Assembly: GCA_900318395.1 (NCBI GenBank)
Contig: ONKL01000006.1
Coordinates: 1 to 64,000 of the forward strand
DNA length: 64,000 nt
Direction of reading: 5' to 3'
Source of the DNA: an uncultured Prevotella sp.
Lineage (GTDB): Bacteria > Bacteroidota > Bacteroidia > Bacteroidales > Bacteroidaceae
The notes beneath the pieces were generated by a model, which worked only from the letters and a program-made list of their open reading frames with translations, did not search any database and was not told the origin of the DNA. The number at the start of each line of letters is the position of its first letter. Position 1 is the stretch's first letter. A program made the position numbers and the translations under genes. This document shows positions 33,683 to 41,795 of this stretch, one piece after another.

Positions 33683-35750
33683 TGCGGTCTTTAGGAGCCC
33701 GGTAGAGGGCACCGTCCTTGATGTCGAAGGCTTCGTACCAACCGTTCATGTTGGCCACCACGCCGTTCACGCGCTCCTTGCTCAAAGAGTGAACGTCGGC
33801 TCCATGGGGATTGCCTTTTCCGAAAGCAGTGTAGTTGACGTGGTCTTCTCCATATTTCGATCGCCATTCCTCACCCAATGACAGGAAGAAGCGCTGCTTC
33901 ATCAGTTTCAGGTTGTCGCCGGTATAGCCGTCTACTTCCAGGCGGTTTAGAAAGGCTTGATAGGCTATCTCCGTACCGCCCAGGTCGGCAATGTTCTCGC
34001 CTAGTGTTGTCTTGCCGTCGGCCTTCACGCCAGGCATCTCGTCGGGCAGCACGTCGTAAGAATTATAGCACTTGACGAGCAGCTCTGTGCGACGGTCGAA
34101 CTCTGCCTTGTCGGCCTCACTTGCCCAGATGCCGTTAGGGGTATAGTCGCCATTCTTGTCGAACTGCGATCCGCTGGTGTCGAATCCATGCGTCATCTCG
34201 TGGCCCATGGTGTCAAACATCTGATAGTTGATGGCTAGGCTCTGCGTTGGGTCGTAGTTAGGCGGCAGGACATAATAGGGCAGAATGCTCATTGAGTTGT
34301 AGTTTGGGTCATAGCTGGCATTCTCCTCGCCCAGCCAGTTATTAATGTCCATAGCAATGGCTGTGAACGACTCCTTTATCCTGCTCTTGCCGGCAATAGC
34401 TTTCAGCAGGTTCTGGCGGGCCGTGCGCATGATGTAGACATCCTCGAGCAGCGACTGGCTCTTCGAGAAGTCGGGCAGTCCCTCTTTAATCCAACGGTCG
34501 GGATAGGCGACGTTGAATACCATGGCGTTCAGCTTATCCAAGGCATTCTTCTTCGATCCTTCGCTCATCCACTCGTTGGTCTTGATGCGCTGGGCAAATA
34601 CGCCTATCATCTCTTTGCAATATTTCATGTATTCCTCTTTCCGTCCGGCAGGCACCATCTGTTCGGCCACCATCTTTGAGCGCAGGTAGGTCAAATAGCT
34701 TTTGTCCATGATCTTCTCAACCTCTTTGAGGCTCATTTCATAATTTTCTGTCAGAGGATGCTTTTTTAATTCGTTGTTAGCTTCCTCCAACGTCTTCTGG
34801 GAGATGAGGCAATAGTCTAAATCGTAAAAATCCTTGATCATTTCCTTCAGGATCGTAACGGCTTTTTCCTTGTGCGTAAAGGCTTTCTGCCAATTCTCCA
34901 TACTGTTATCATACGAGCTGAAGTCAGACACATTCAGACGAATCAATTTTGCACAATCCTCAATAGTATAGCACAACTCGGGGTCGATGCCCATGCCCTC
35001 AATAATATATTTGATAAATGAGTATTTCTCGGGGATGCTGCGGGTGCCACTCTTACCGCTTACGGGCACGAGGTGTTGCATCAGCTCGGGATGCTTTTTG
35101 AGTAGCTCTCTGAATGAGGTTTTCTTGTCGCTTTGTCTGGCATTGCTCGGAGAATCTCTATACGCATCATATGATTCGTCGCATACGTCGACATACAGGT
35201 ATACCTTGCCGTTATAGCCGAAAGGTTCAAGCCTGATGCATGAGCTCACGCCCATAGCCGACATCTTGCCGAAGGCGCGCATCACGTCTTCAGGCGTGGT
35301 GGCTGCTTCCAGTCCGCTCTTTTTCAGCACGTCATCATAGAGTTTCTGGGCCGATGCGGCAGCCTCAGAATTGGGGTCGGCCCACTTCAGGCGGCTCTTG
35401 TACTTGCTGTAGTTGTCGTCGGTCAGGCTATTCACTCTGTCTGTGAACGAGGGCTTCACATCGTAAAAACGATAAAGGATGCTGTGTTCCTTGTCGAGGG
35501 TGGTGTTCTTCCACCACGTGCCGATGCAGTACATGAAGAAGTCGTCGCTGAGTTTCACCGACTTGTCCATATAGCTCTCGTCGATCCACCACTTGCCCGG
35601 GTCTTTGGCCGAGGCCGTCTCTGGCTTTTTAGTAGGTTCTGTCGGATTGTCTTCCACGCCGATTGCAGAGTCGGCAAATCCAACACACGAAGCCATCATC
35701 AGGCTGCTGAAGAGGATGGCAGCCGGCATCCATAGGAAAATTTTCTTCAT
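33669..35750 (-). CDS. M13 family metallopeptidase lipoprotein
   Basis: This is a 693-residue exported endopeptidase. A lipobox (MMASC, cysteine about residue 22) suggests a lipoprotein. The neprilysin-type zinc motif is MGHEMTHGFDTSG, followed after about 60 residues by ENIADLGG with the third ligand, and the VNAYY-like substrate loop is replaced by AINYQMFD before it. The C-terminus ends in an IKIW-type tail near the usual CxxW position. The length is normal for M13. It converges on the TonB receptor gene with a 14-base overlap. A full promoter lies at 35804-35835. Confidence 0.88.
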   Translation of the reverse strand: MKKIFLWMPAAILFSSLMMASCVGFADSAIGVEDNPTEPTKKPETASAKDPGKWWIDESYMDKSVKLSDDFFMYCIGTWWKNTTLDKEHSILYRFYDVKPSFTDRVNSLTDDNYSKYKSRLKWADPNSEAAASAQKLYDDVLKKSGLEAATTPEDVMRAFGKMSAMGVSSCIRLEPFGYNGKVYLYVDVCDESYDAYRDSPSNARQSDKKTSFRELLKKHPELMQHLVPVSGKSGTRSIPEKYSFIKYIIEGMGIDPELCYTIEDCAKLIRLNVSDFSSYDNSMENWQKAFTHKEKAVTILKEMIKDFYDLDYCLISQKTLEEANNELKKHPLTENYEMSLKEVEKIMDKSYLTYLRSKMVAEQMVPAGRKEEYMKYCKEMIGVFAQRIKTNEWMSEGSKKNALDKLNAMVFNVAYPDRWIKEGLPDFSKSQSLLEDVYIMRTARQNLLKAIAGKSRIKESFTAIAMDINNWLGEENASYDPNYNSMSILPYYVLPPNYDPTQSLAINYQMFDTMGHEMTHGFDTSGSQFDKNGDYTPNGIWASEADKAEFDRRTELLVKCYNSYDVLPDEMPGVKADGKTTLGENIADLGGTEIAYQAFLNRLEVDGYTGDNLKLMKQRFFLSLGEEWRSKYGEDHVNYTAFGKGNPHGADVHSLSKERVNGVVANMNGWYEAFDIKDGALYRAPKDRIKIW

Positions 35751-35803
35751 GAGTTTGATATGATAAGTTTAATAGATGTTGTTTTTATTTTTGTATTTCA
35801 GTT

Positions 35804-35835
35804 GCAAAGATAATCTAAATTTTCCAATCTGCCAA
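35804..35835 (-). promoter_or_regulatory. Promoter of the M13 peptidase gene
   Basis: On the minus strand TTG (35833-35835), 20 bases, TATCTTTGC (35804-35812). Confidence 0.75.
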
Positions 35836-36024
35836 ACAAACTCTTGTTTTTTTACTTTTCCCCACAAAAATAGAGTAGGGGGGCAAGCCCCGCCCCATGC
35901 GAAGCCAGCCCCCCTCTCTTCCTCATTTACGCGCCGCCCCTCGGGTCATGTCCCAAAGCGCCGCCCCCGAGTCTGGCTCCAAAGCGCAGCCCCCCGGGTC
36001 TGGCGCCAAAGTACAGTCGCCTGC

Positions 36025-36091
36025 GACTTTACTTTGGGGCCTGACCCCAGCAAGCACTCGACTTTACTTTGGGGCCTGACCCCAGCAAGCA
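36025..36091. repeat. Two 35-base tandem repeats with GGGG-CCCC hairpins
   Basis: GACTTTACTTTGGGGCCTGA followed by CCCCAGCAAGCA occurs at 36025 and again at 36060. Each unit holds a small GGGGcctgaCCCC hairpin. The surrounding 35880-36090 stretch is GC-rich, with similar GGG/CCC runs and no gene. Confidence 0.65.
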
Positions 36092-36093
36092 GT

Positions 36094-36593
36094 TTAAGGC
36101 TCATTCGTCGGCCCGTCACCACTGTCGTCGTTCGTCGGTCCTTCGCCAGAGTCGGGAGTCGTTGGAGTGGTCGTACCCTCACCGTTGTCATCGGTGTTGT
36201 CGGTCTCTTCCACAGTTCCCGGATCAGCCGAGGTGACACGCTTCACGATCTCACCGTTACGGTCGTAGCAGGTGATCTGGATGGCGGTCGCGACGACTTC
36301 ACCTCGTTGACATCCTCCACAGCCTTTGCCGACAGTCCGAAACGCATGTTACCGAGACCAGGCAAGGCTACGCTGTGACCCTCGGTCGCCCAGGCCTTGA
36401 TCACCTCGCCGGCACCTTTCCAACAGGCCTGCATCACGCCCTCGCTCACGCCTGAACGAATGGCAGCCTCCTTAATCACCTTGTCCTGATCGAGTGTCGA
36501 ATACAGATCAGGAACCATCACGTAACGGTACACCTCAGGACCGTCCTTGAAGAACTTCATCTTCTTCTCCTTTGCTTTTACCTTTAATGCCAT
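36094..36593 (-). pseudogene. HU-like (HU-HIG) DNA-binding protein gene, frameshifted
   Basis: Starting at 36593 the frame gives 90 residues of a normal HU-HIG protein (VYRYVMVPDLYSTLDQDKV, GNMRFGLSAKAVEDVNEVKSS). It then runs into a foreign tail and stops at 36243. In another frame, beginning at about the same point, the expected end appears: AIQITCYDRNGEIVKRVTS and then a low-complexity acidic tail (GEGPTNDDSGDGPTNEP) ending at 36094. Roughly 20 codons of the family's usual middle are missing at the junction, so a deletion with frameshift is likely. HU-HIG proteins bind DNA and often sit beside VirE-type genes. The shortened 116-aa product may still be made. Confidence 0.7.
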
Positions 36594-36756
36594 AGTTTTA
36601 AAAATATTTCATGGTATTAAACTATCGTGCGACCAGCTACATCGGGTGGCCGCTTCCCGCCTTTGATACAACCATCGTGCAAGGTGAGCGAAAAGTGAGT
36701 TTACTCAGGCTTTTCCGAACCGCAGCCGATAGTCGCAATGAATTCTCTAATTCATT

Positions 36757-36788
36757 GCAAAGGTACGAAAAATAATCGAAACTACCAA
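36757..36788 (-). promoter_or_regulatory. Promoter of the HU-like gene
   Basis: On the minus strand TTG (36786-36788), 20 bases, TACCTTTGC (36757-36765). It leaves a leader of about 150 bases. The rest of 36594-37084 holds the perfect inverted repeat and a terminator and no gene. Confidence 0.75.
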
Positions 36789-36854
36789 ACAATTTGGTAA
36801 TTATTTTACTGAAAAATGCAAAGTTTTTTAGTCCCCATATATGCCCTCTATTTT

Positions 36855-36910
36855 ACGAAGCCTCGTAACACTTTTTCGATGGCTTTCCAAAAAGTGTTAC
36901 GAGGCTTCGT
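36855..36910. repeat. Perfect 22-bp inverted repeat
   Basis: The arms at 36855-36876 and 36889-36910 begin ACGAAGCCTCGTAACAC and are exact reverse complements over 22 bases, with a 12-base loop. The arm itself contains GTAACACTTTTT. It lies upstream of the HU-like gene promoter and could be an RNA hairpin, a recombinase site or a protein-binding site. Confidence 0.8.
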
Positions 36911-36982
36911 AGCAAAAAATGCATCGGCTTGCGTGAAAGATGGTGACGGCAGTGACGGCAAAATCTGATCGAGCACTAAAAT

Positions 36983-37027
36983 AAATCCCTAAATCTGCAA
37001 TCAACAAATGAAAGGATTTAGGGATTT
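36983..37027. terminator. Terminator hairpin after the VirE-type helicase gene
   Basis: AAATCCCTAAATC (36983-36995) pairs with GATTTAGGGATTT (37015-37027). T-rich tracts lie on both sides, so it may work in both directions. It is 58 bases past the stop of the gene ending at 37085. Confidence 0.7.
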
Positions 37028-37084
37028 TTTATGGAGAAGTGATAAAGACTACTGTCACAACCGTCACACTGTCAACGCTAATGG

Positions 37085-38638
37085 TTAGAATGGCAGTTCA
37101 GTCTGCTTAGGTTCGTCTTGAACGACAGGAACTTGTGCTTCGCCTTTTTTACGCAGGAGTATGACATACGCTTCCGAACCGCGACGCCCTTTATGAGTAT
37201 AGATACCTATTCTGCGAAGCGTCTTTCCTATATTTGAAGCCGAATAAGCTGGTCCATGGAAGCCATCCAGATGTAGTTTCTTCTGGATCTCACCTACCAA
37301 AACCACTTCCGGTGTCTCATCCTCTTCAGGTTTTCGAAGTATGGTCAGCAGCGCCTCCTCACAGTCATCAGGACGCTGGAATGCTGCGTTGTGCTTGGCA
37401 ATGAGTGCAATCTCCTCGGCGTTGGGATGCGGCGGAAAGTTTTCTTTTATCAGATACATGGTCTGCGCATATAGTCCAGCGTAGTTAATGGGCTTGTCGC
37501 AGAGCTTGATCATCCCAGTCAGTTCGACGCCTACGAACCGACGGTTACCTTCTGGCTCATAGATGAACGCAGTCTGGTTGTTCGAACCGATGAGCGATGC
37601 CAGTCTGAAGCGGTCTTCGCTGTAGCGGTCATAGGAACGGCGAACAGTCGATTTATTCAGACTGGTGACATATTTGAACATATCGCTCTTCGACTTCGAT
37701 GTCAGTTCAAACTCCTCGCACACGATGAGCAGTTTTTCGCTGAGCATGAGGATGGTGTCCTTGTTGACAGGGTCGCTCGGTCCCACGTTAGCCACATAGC
37801 ATTCCAGTTCGGGTGGCAGCAGGCCACGACAGAAGTATGTCTTGCCTATCCCGTGTGGTCCGCTCAAGACTGGCATCGTCGGGTTCTCCTTGATCTTCCG
37901 AAGCCAAAGCATGACCATTCCAACCATGTAATGTCGGAATATCATGTCATAGAACTCTGTGTCCTCAGGATTCTTGAATTCCATATGACCAATAAAGGTC
38001 TCATGGATGTAGTCAGGATCTGTTTCAGGGTTCCAATCAGGCAAACTGTTCTGGTACGCCTCCACAGGATTGAAGTTGCATGAGAATTCACTACTACCTA
38101 TGAGCGACTTCAGTGCCTTGTCCTGAATACCCAAACCCATCATGCGCAGTTTCGTGATAATGGTGTCGAAACTGCGGTCGTCCATCGGCTGCCAGTCCTT
38201 TCCTTCATCCTTAAACTCAGGCTTGTCGGTCAGTACGTTGTAGCGCCACTGTCGATTAGTGTTCAGTTCCTCCGTGATACGGATGATCTTGTTTGCCTGT
38301 TTCTCCTCAGCCTCTGCAGGTGATGTAGGGCGACGACCACGCGGTAGCTTCAGTTCCAAGCCATGATCTTTGGCTATCTTCACAAGCGAACCAAGACCGA
38401 CGCAGTTTTTACTGGTCTTCAGGCAGTAGGAGAAATGGCGGTCGCACTCCTCACGGCTGTAACCAGGGTAATTACTACAAATAAGGTGGTACGGCTCGCG
38501 CCCTGCTTCGCCTTGAGAGGCGCAGGCATAGGCAATCTGAGTCCATTCGTTTTTCTGGTCGGGCGTAATGTCGATGCCCGAATCGTAGATCTGCTGTGCA
38601 TATAGCTCCAGTTTCTCCAAGTCAGTGTAACTGTTCAT
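37085..38638 (-). CDS. VirE-type (virulence-associated E) helicase/ATPase
   Basis: This is a 517-residue protein. The N-terminal 100 residues hold a PriCT-like domain (DQKNEWTQIAYACASQG, SREECDRHFSYCL). The C-terminal 300 residues are a VirE ATPase with Walker A SGPHGIGKTYF and then LLIVCEEFEL as Walker B, followed by SLIGSNNQTAFIYEPEGNRRF, typical of superfamily 3-like helicases of mobile elements. The start MNSYTDLEKL at 38638 is preferred because it follows the primase-like gene by 10 bases. Together they look like a replication module. Confidence 0.82.
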   Translation of the reverse strand: MNSYTDLEKLELYAQQIYDSGIDITPDQKNEWTQIAYACASQGEAGREPYHLICSNYPGYSREECDRHFSYCLKTSKNCVGLGSLVKIAKDHGLELKLPRGRRPTSPAEAEEKQANKIIRITEELNTNRQWRYNVLTDKPEFKDEGKDWQPMDDRSFDTIITKLRMMGLGIQDKALKSLIGSSEFSCNFNPVEAYQNSLPDWNPETDPDYIHETFIGHMEFKNPEDTEFYDMIFRHYMVGMVMLWLRKIKENPTMPVLSGPHGIGKTYFCRGLLPPELECYVANVGPSDPVNKDTILMLSEKLLIVCEEFELTSKSKSDMFKYVTSLNKSTVRRSYDRYSEDRFRLASLIGSNNQTAFIYEPEGNRRFVGVELTGMIKLCDKPINYAGLYAQTMYLIKENFPPHPNAEEIALIAKHNAAFQRPDDCEEALLTILRKPEEDETPEVVLVGEIQKKLHLDGFHGPAYSASNIGKTLRRIGIYTHKGRRGSEAYVILLRKKGEAQVPVVQDEPKQTELPF

Positions 38639-38648
38639 TGATGTAAAA

Positions 38649-39266
38649 TTATTTGTTGATTGAATATTTCGGATTGATATAGCAAAGCGGGTCGTATGGC
38701 AGGAAGCAGAGCCTATTGACGTTAGAACCTGTAGAATCTGCCAATATACCATATTCAAACCCTATGTATCGGCTCAACGCAGCATATTGCTCGGCAAAGG
38801 TCATGTTCTGGCACCATTCCGGCAGTTCTGCCCACAATTTTATGCCCAATGATTTCGGGCTGAGAAAACATAAAGCGGTCTCGATATTTTTGTCAGCTAC
38901 TAATGTTTGTTGAATCTCGCGAGCCACTTCCGTCGATTCCAAATCATCGATATCTAATACGATGTAGGGTGACCTGATAGTCAAACCGGCAGCATTGCCA
39001 TAACTGAAGATACCTGCGGCAGCCACGGCGTCGAACTGTAGCAACTTGTAGTCACGAAGTTGTTGCTCGGTTGCCGTTTTCATCATCTGGCGCAACTCCA
39101 ACGTCTGTAGCTTCGCGCGTTCCGATAATATATAGCTACCTACCCATGGTATATCGACATTCATGAGTGGTTTTGTAGAAGGCACATATTTCTGTGCCTT
39201 CTCACTCCAATGTCCCTTCCCGAAGAAGGTGAACATCTCATTGCTGTTTTCTTTCTTGTCTGCCAT
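38649..39266 (-). CDS. VirE N-terminal domain protein, primase-like (BT4734 type)
   Basis: This is a 205-residue protein matching the VirE_N/BT4734 family. It has a primase-polymerase-like core: SPYIVLDIDDLES holds the acidic motif, LCFLSPKSLGIKLW the second, and SNVNRLCFLPYDP the third. The family usually sits directly before a VirE helicase, as here. A promoter with 19-base spacing lies at 39384-39413, and five GGTATA repeats lie upstream of that. Its leader of about 110 bases contains a small hairpin TGCATT/AATGCA. Confidence 0.8.
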   Translation of the reverse strand: MADKKENSNEMFTFFGKGHWSEKAQKYVPSTKPLMNVDIPWVGSYILSERAKLQTLELRQMMKTATEQQLRDYKLLQFDAVAAAGIFSYGNAAGLTIRSPYIVLDIDDLESTEVAREIQQTLVADKNIETALCFLSPKSLGIKLWAELPEWCQNMTFAEQYAALSRYIGFEYGILADSTGSNVNRLCFLPYDPLCYINPKYSINK

Positions 39267-39383
39267 AAATATACTTTTTTACTATACCCCAATGTTAGCA
39301 TCGAGGGTTTACTCTTTGCGCATAATAAAATGCATTTGCTTTCCGAATGCAAGGACCGTGTGCCCGCAGCCGTTTTGCGAGCA

Positions 39384-39413
39384 CAAAATTAGGAACTTAT
39401 TTTCGAACTACAA
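39384..39413 (-). promoter_or_regulatory. Promoter of the primase-helicase pair
   Basis: On the minus strand TTG (39411-39413), 19 bases, TAATTTTG (39384-39391). Confidence 0.7.
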
Positions 39414-39452
39414 AAGCTTTTCAAATGAATGTAAACGACTAATTTTCAGAAT

Positions 39453-39514
39453 GGTATAGAAAGGTATACAAAGGTATAGAAAGGGGCGTAAAATGGTATA
39501 GAAAGGTATAGAAA
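39453..39514. repeat. Five GGTATA(G/C)AAA repeats
   Basis: GGTATA(G/C)AAA occurs at 39453, 39463, 39473, 39495 and 39505. The period is 10 bases within each group and 22 across the gap. The array is 40-100 bases upstream of the -33 of the primase-like gene and looks like iterons or operator sites. Confidence 0.7.
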
Positions 39515-39539
39515 AGGGGTAACTATCCAATTACCCCTT
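39514..39539 (-). terminator. Terminator overlapping the stop of the 517-aa gene
   Basis: AAGGGGTAA (39514-39522) pairs with TTACCCCTT (39531-39539). The stop codon of the gene ending at 39531 is part of the stem. On the minus strand TTCTAT follows, a weak T-tract. Confidence 0.6.
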
Positions 39540-41084
39540 ATTTATTTTTGCAAGACAATTACCTTGCTGATCTTTCCTATAAAAATCTTCTTTGTCAATG
39601 TAACGGTTGTCATCAACCTCGTCAGAGAAAACAGCAATTATTTGAGGTAACAAAATCTCCATGTCCTCATCAAACTTAAGGTTCTTGAAATCATTCGTTT
39701 CAAAGTGTATACCACTATGATATTTCATCCAGGAAATGAACTTAGTATAAATATTTGAGGTCAACCAATTAAGCTTATCGAAGGCAGAATAGACTGTCAG
39801 GAAGAACTTTCTATTGCTCCTAACTTCACCTCTCGGCAACGTCTTAACTGCATCAGCAATAGCGGTAGTGTTTAAATTTTCATGGAATATATCGCAGTCT
39901 TCCCCATAATACTTTGAGCCATGCTGATCTTCTTTTCCTCCGATATTGTCAGCATCAACATGATCCTCTGAATCAACATTATCCTCTGAATCAACACTTC
40001 CTTTCGGCAATTCTACGCCGTATATATTATAAAGCAACTTTTCAGCCATTTCGTCATTTGAGACACAATAGCTGTTTGGTAGGTCATCTGTATAGAAACA
40101 ATCCACATAATAGTGTGGCTCTTCAGAAGGTTTCAAGATACAGCAGACACTTTTTTCCAACACTTTCATATCAATGCCACGAACCAGCAACTGGGCAGCC
40201 CAGATACGACTAACATCCTTTAGTAGGTTCACGAAGTCGGCAAAGTAAAAACGCATTGAAGGATTCTTGACTTTTGCAGAGTATTCTTCAAGCACTGCTC
40301 GATCTGCTACGTCGCGCAGCCATTTTCCATCATTCTTGCGCTGTTCTGCCATCTTTTTGAATTTAGGAAGTAAAGAGCGAACCACTTCATCAGTGTAAAC
40401 CATCTGCGAGAATCCTCTAAGCCTAACCAGCGTGTCAATGGCCATTTGTCGGCATTGGTTTGCATCTTTCTCTTTAACCATTTCGGCAACGGCTTGGCGT
40501 ATTTGTGATAATACACCAAGAGTAAGTTGGTTTGAATATTGGCGAATTTGGAACTCAGCAAACAATTCTGATTCTGTTTTTTGCACTTCTTCTACAGCAT
40601 GATGTTCTTTGAGTATAATCTCCATGCACTTGTAAGCCAAACCAAATGTATTGTACATACCAATTACTTCTTGGTAGACATCTATTGGAGTCATACCGTC
40701 AGGATGCCTGCGTTTTCGATTCTGTATATAGGCATACGTTAGGTATTGTTCCGTAAAATCTTCTATCATCTCAGAGGCTTCAGAATTCATTTCGGCAAGC
40801 TGTGACTTCAATACTCTCTGGTAGCGCACTTCTTTCCACAGGTGTTCCATCTCTCCCAGCGCAGCCCGCCTCATTTCGTCACCAGCCCACACCTTACGCA
40901 GGTTCCATTTGTTTTTCTCAAAGAACTCATCAACACATTGATTCTGATATTCACAGAACAAGGCTGCTGTTCCCTTGGCATCCAAATGTTCTGCCAAATA
41001 TTTCATGATGCCGCCTTCTTGTGATAACAAGAGCTGATGCAAGTTCTCATTTTGTGCGATAAAATCTGGTAATGTCTGCTTCAT
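39531..41084 (-). CDS. Unknown 517-aa protein
   Basis: This gene was not recognised. It is a 517-residue soluble protein. The first 300 residues are strongly helical and charged, with several coiled-coil-like stretches (EMEHLWKEVRYQRVLKSQLA). A small acidic repeat VDSEDNVDSEDHVDADN is encoded by a short DNA repeat near 39960-39995. The last 140 residues are mixed alpha/beta. Its ATG overlaps the TGA of a short upstream frame (41081-41084), suggesting coupling to a gene that is now frameshifted. It may belong to the same mobile module as the helicase pair. Confidence 0.7.
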   Translation of the reverse strand: MKQTLPDFIAQNENLHQLLLSQEGGIMKYLAEHLDAKGTAALFCEYQNQCVDEFFEKNKWNLRKVWAGDEMRRAALGEMEHLWKEVRYQRVLKSQLAEMNSEASEMIEDFTEQYLTYAYIQNRKRRHPDGMTPIDVYQEVIGMYNTFGLAYKCMEIILKEHHAVEEVQKTESELFAEFQIRQYSNQLTLGVLSQIRQAVAEMVKEKDANQCRQMAIDTLVRLRGFSQMVYTDEVVRSLLPKFKKMAEQRKNDGKWLRDVADRAVLEEYSAKVKNPSMRFYFADFVNLLKDVSRIWAAQLLVRGIDMKVLEKSVCCILKPSEEPHYYVDCFYTDDLPNSYCVSNDEMAEKLLYNIYGVELPKGSVDSEDNVDSEDHVDADNIGGKEDQHGSKYYGEDCDIFHENLNTTAIADAVKTLPRGEVRSNRKFFLTVYSAFDKLNWLTSNIYTKFISWMKYHSGIHFETNDFKNLKFDEDMEILLPQIIAVFSDEVDDNRYIDKEDFYRKDQQGNCLAKINKG

Positions 41085-41318
41085 GTGATATAAGTACTAA
41101 TAATGTGAATTTGTTGCTCTCTGCGATAGGCTGTTGTAGGTTTTGATGCCGTTAAATCCTGTCTTAAAATGATAGCGGCAATTTCCTGCTGAGTGGCTTC
41201 GCGATGAGCCAGGATGAACGTTTAGAGAAGGTCGAAGTATGTGCCAAGCGAATTCTTGATTAACCAACAATAGTTGGTCACCTTGTGGTGGTATTTGCTG
41301 AGTGTTATTATTGCTCAT
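41081..41318 (-). pseudogene. Short gene upstream of the 517-aa gene, apparently frameshifted
   Basis: From 41318 the frame reads MSNNNTQQIPPQGDQLLLV and then HILRPSL. Near 41220 the likely continuation moves to another frame: TFILAHREATQQEIAAIILR, ending ISTYIT with a TGA that overlaps the ATG of the 517-aa gene (ATGA at 41081-41084). That overlap is the mark of a coupled gene, so the second frame is probably the true end. One extra A in CTAAACG would explain the shift. If unshifted, the first frame alone gives 73 residues ending at 41097. The sequence is not recognised. Confidence 0.5.
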
Positions 41319-41338
41319 CCTTACATTTTTATTTTGGT

Positions 41339-41370
41339 GCAAAGATAGCCCAAAATTCCTAATATTCCAA
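41339..41370 (-). promoter_or_regulatory. Promoter of the short gene/517-aa operon
   Basis: On the minus strand TTG (41368-41370), 20 bases, TATCTTTGC (41339-41347). The start at 41318 is about 20 bases downstream. Confidence 0.75.
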
Positions 41371-41432
41371 GTATTTCTCTATTAATTATTTAGTTTTTTG
41401 AAAATATAGGCATTGATTTCCAAAGTTTTTTG

Positions 41433-41440
41433 TACCTTTG
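41433..41440 (+). promoter_or_regulatory. Promoter -7 box of the defence operon leader
   Basis: TACCTTTG matches the -7 consensus. A TTG at 41413-41415 is 17 bases upstream, a little short. The transcript would have a leader of about 340 bases before the helicase start at 41786. Confidence 0.6.
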
Positions 41441-41579
41441 CAATCGAACACCGCAAAGGGCACGGGTTTTGACGAGGGGCAACCCTCTCTCATCCGTTTG
41501 CTGCAAGCCGTAGCGTCGGCGCGGTGCGACTTTCGAGGAGTAATCATACAGCATTAATGTTGTTGGTAATATCTGGGAA

Positions 41580-41795
41580 CGTGAGAAATTCAAAGATATA
41601 ATAACACCATATGACAAGATTGATGCCTATGCGATAGCGTAGGCACAACTTATCAGGTGTTATGGGCTTTCTCACGGCCTCCAGATATGGGTAAGTAGCG
41701 TTCTACGCTTTTTCCATGTCTGGAGGCCTGTTGATGGAGAGCCTATAAGCATGCCGATAACTTGTGCTGCCTAAAACTATAGTATATGCTTATAG
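41580..41795 (+). ncRNA. Structured leader RNA before the helicase/methyltransferase operon
   Basis: The sequence shows nested pairing. Stem 1 is CGTGAGAAA (41580-41588) with TTTCTCACG (41668-41676). Stem 2 is ATAACACC (41601-41608) with GGTGTTAT (41656-41663). Stem 3 is GCCTATGC with GCGTAGGC around a GATA loop (41625-41644). A separate 15-bp hairpin, GGCCTCCAGATATGG with CCATGTCTGGAGGCC, spans 41676-41728 and holds an inner AGCGT/ACGCT stem and a T run. CTATAAGCAT (41743-41752) can pair with ATGCTTATAG (41786-41795), hiding the start codon. It is not a class I can name; a leader controlling translation of the helicase, or a separate small RNA, are both possible. Confidence 0.6.

Noticed and set aside
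35776..36378. 200-codon plus-strand frame
   Set aside because: It covers low-complexity GC-rich DNA and the antisense of the HU-like gene.
41390..41617. 75-codon minus-strand frame in the leader region
   Set aside because: It lies opposite the structured leader and its promoter and has no promoter of its own; the sequence is arginine-rich low quality.
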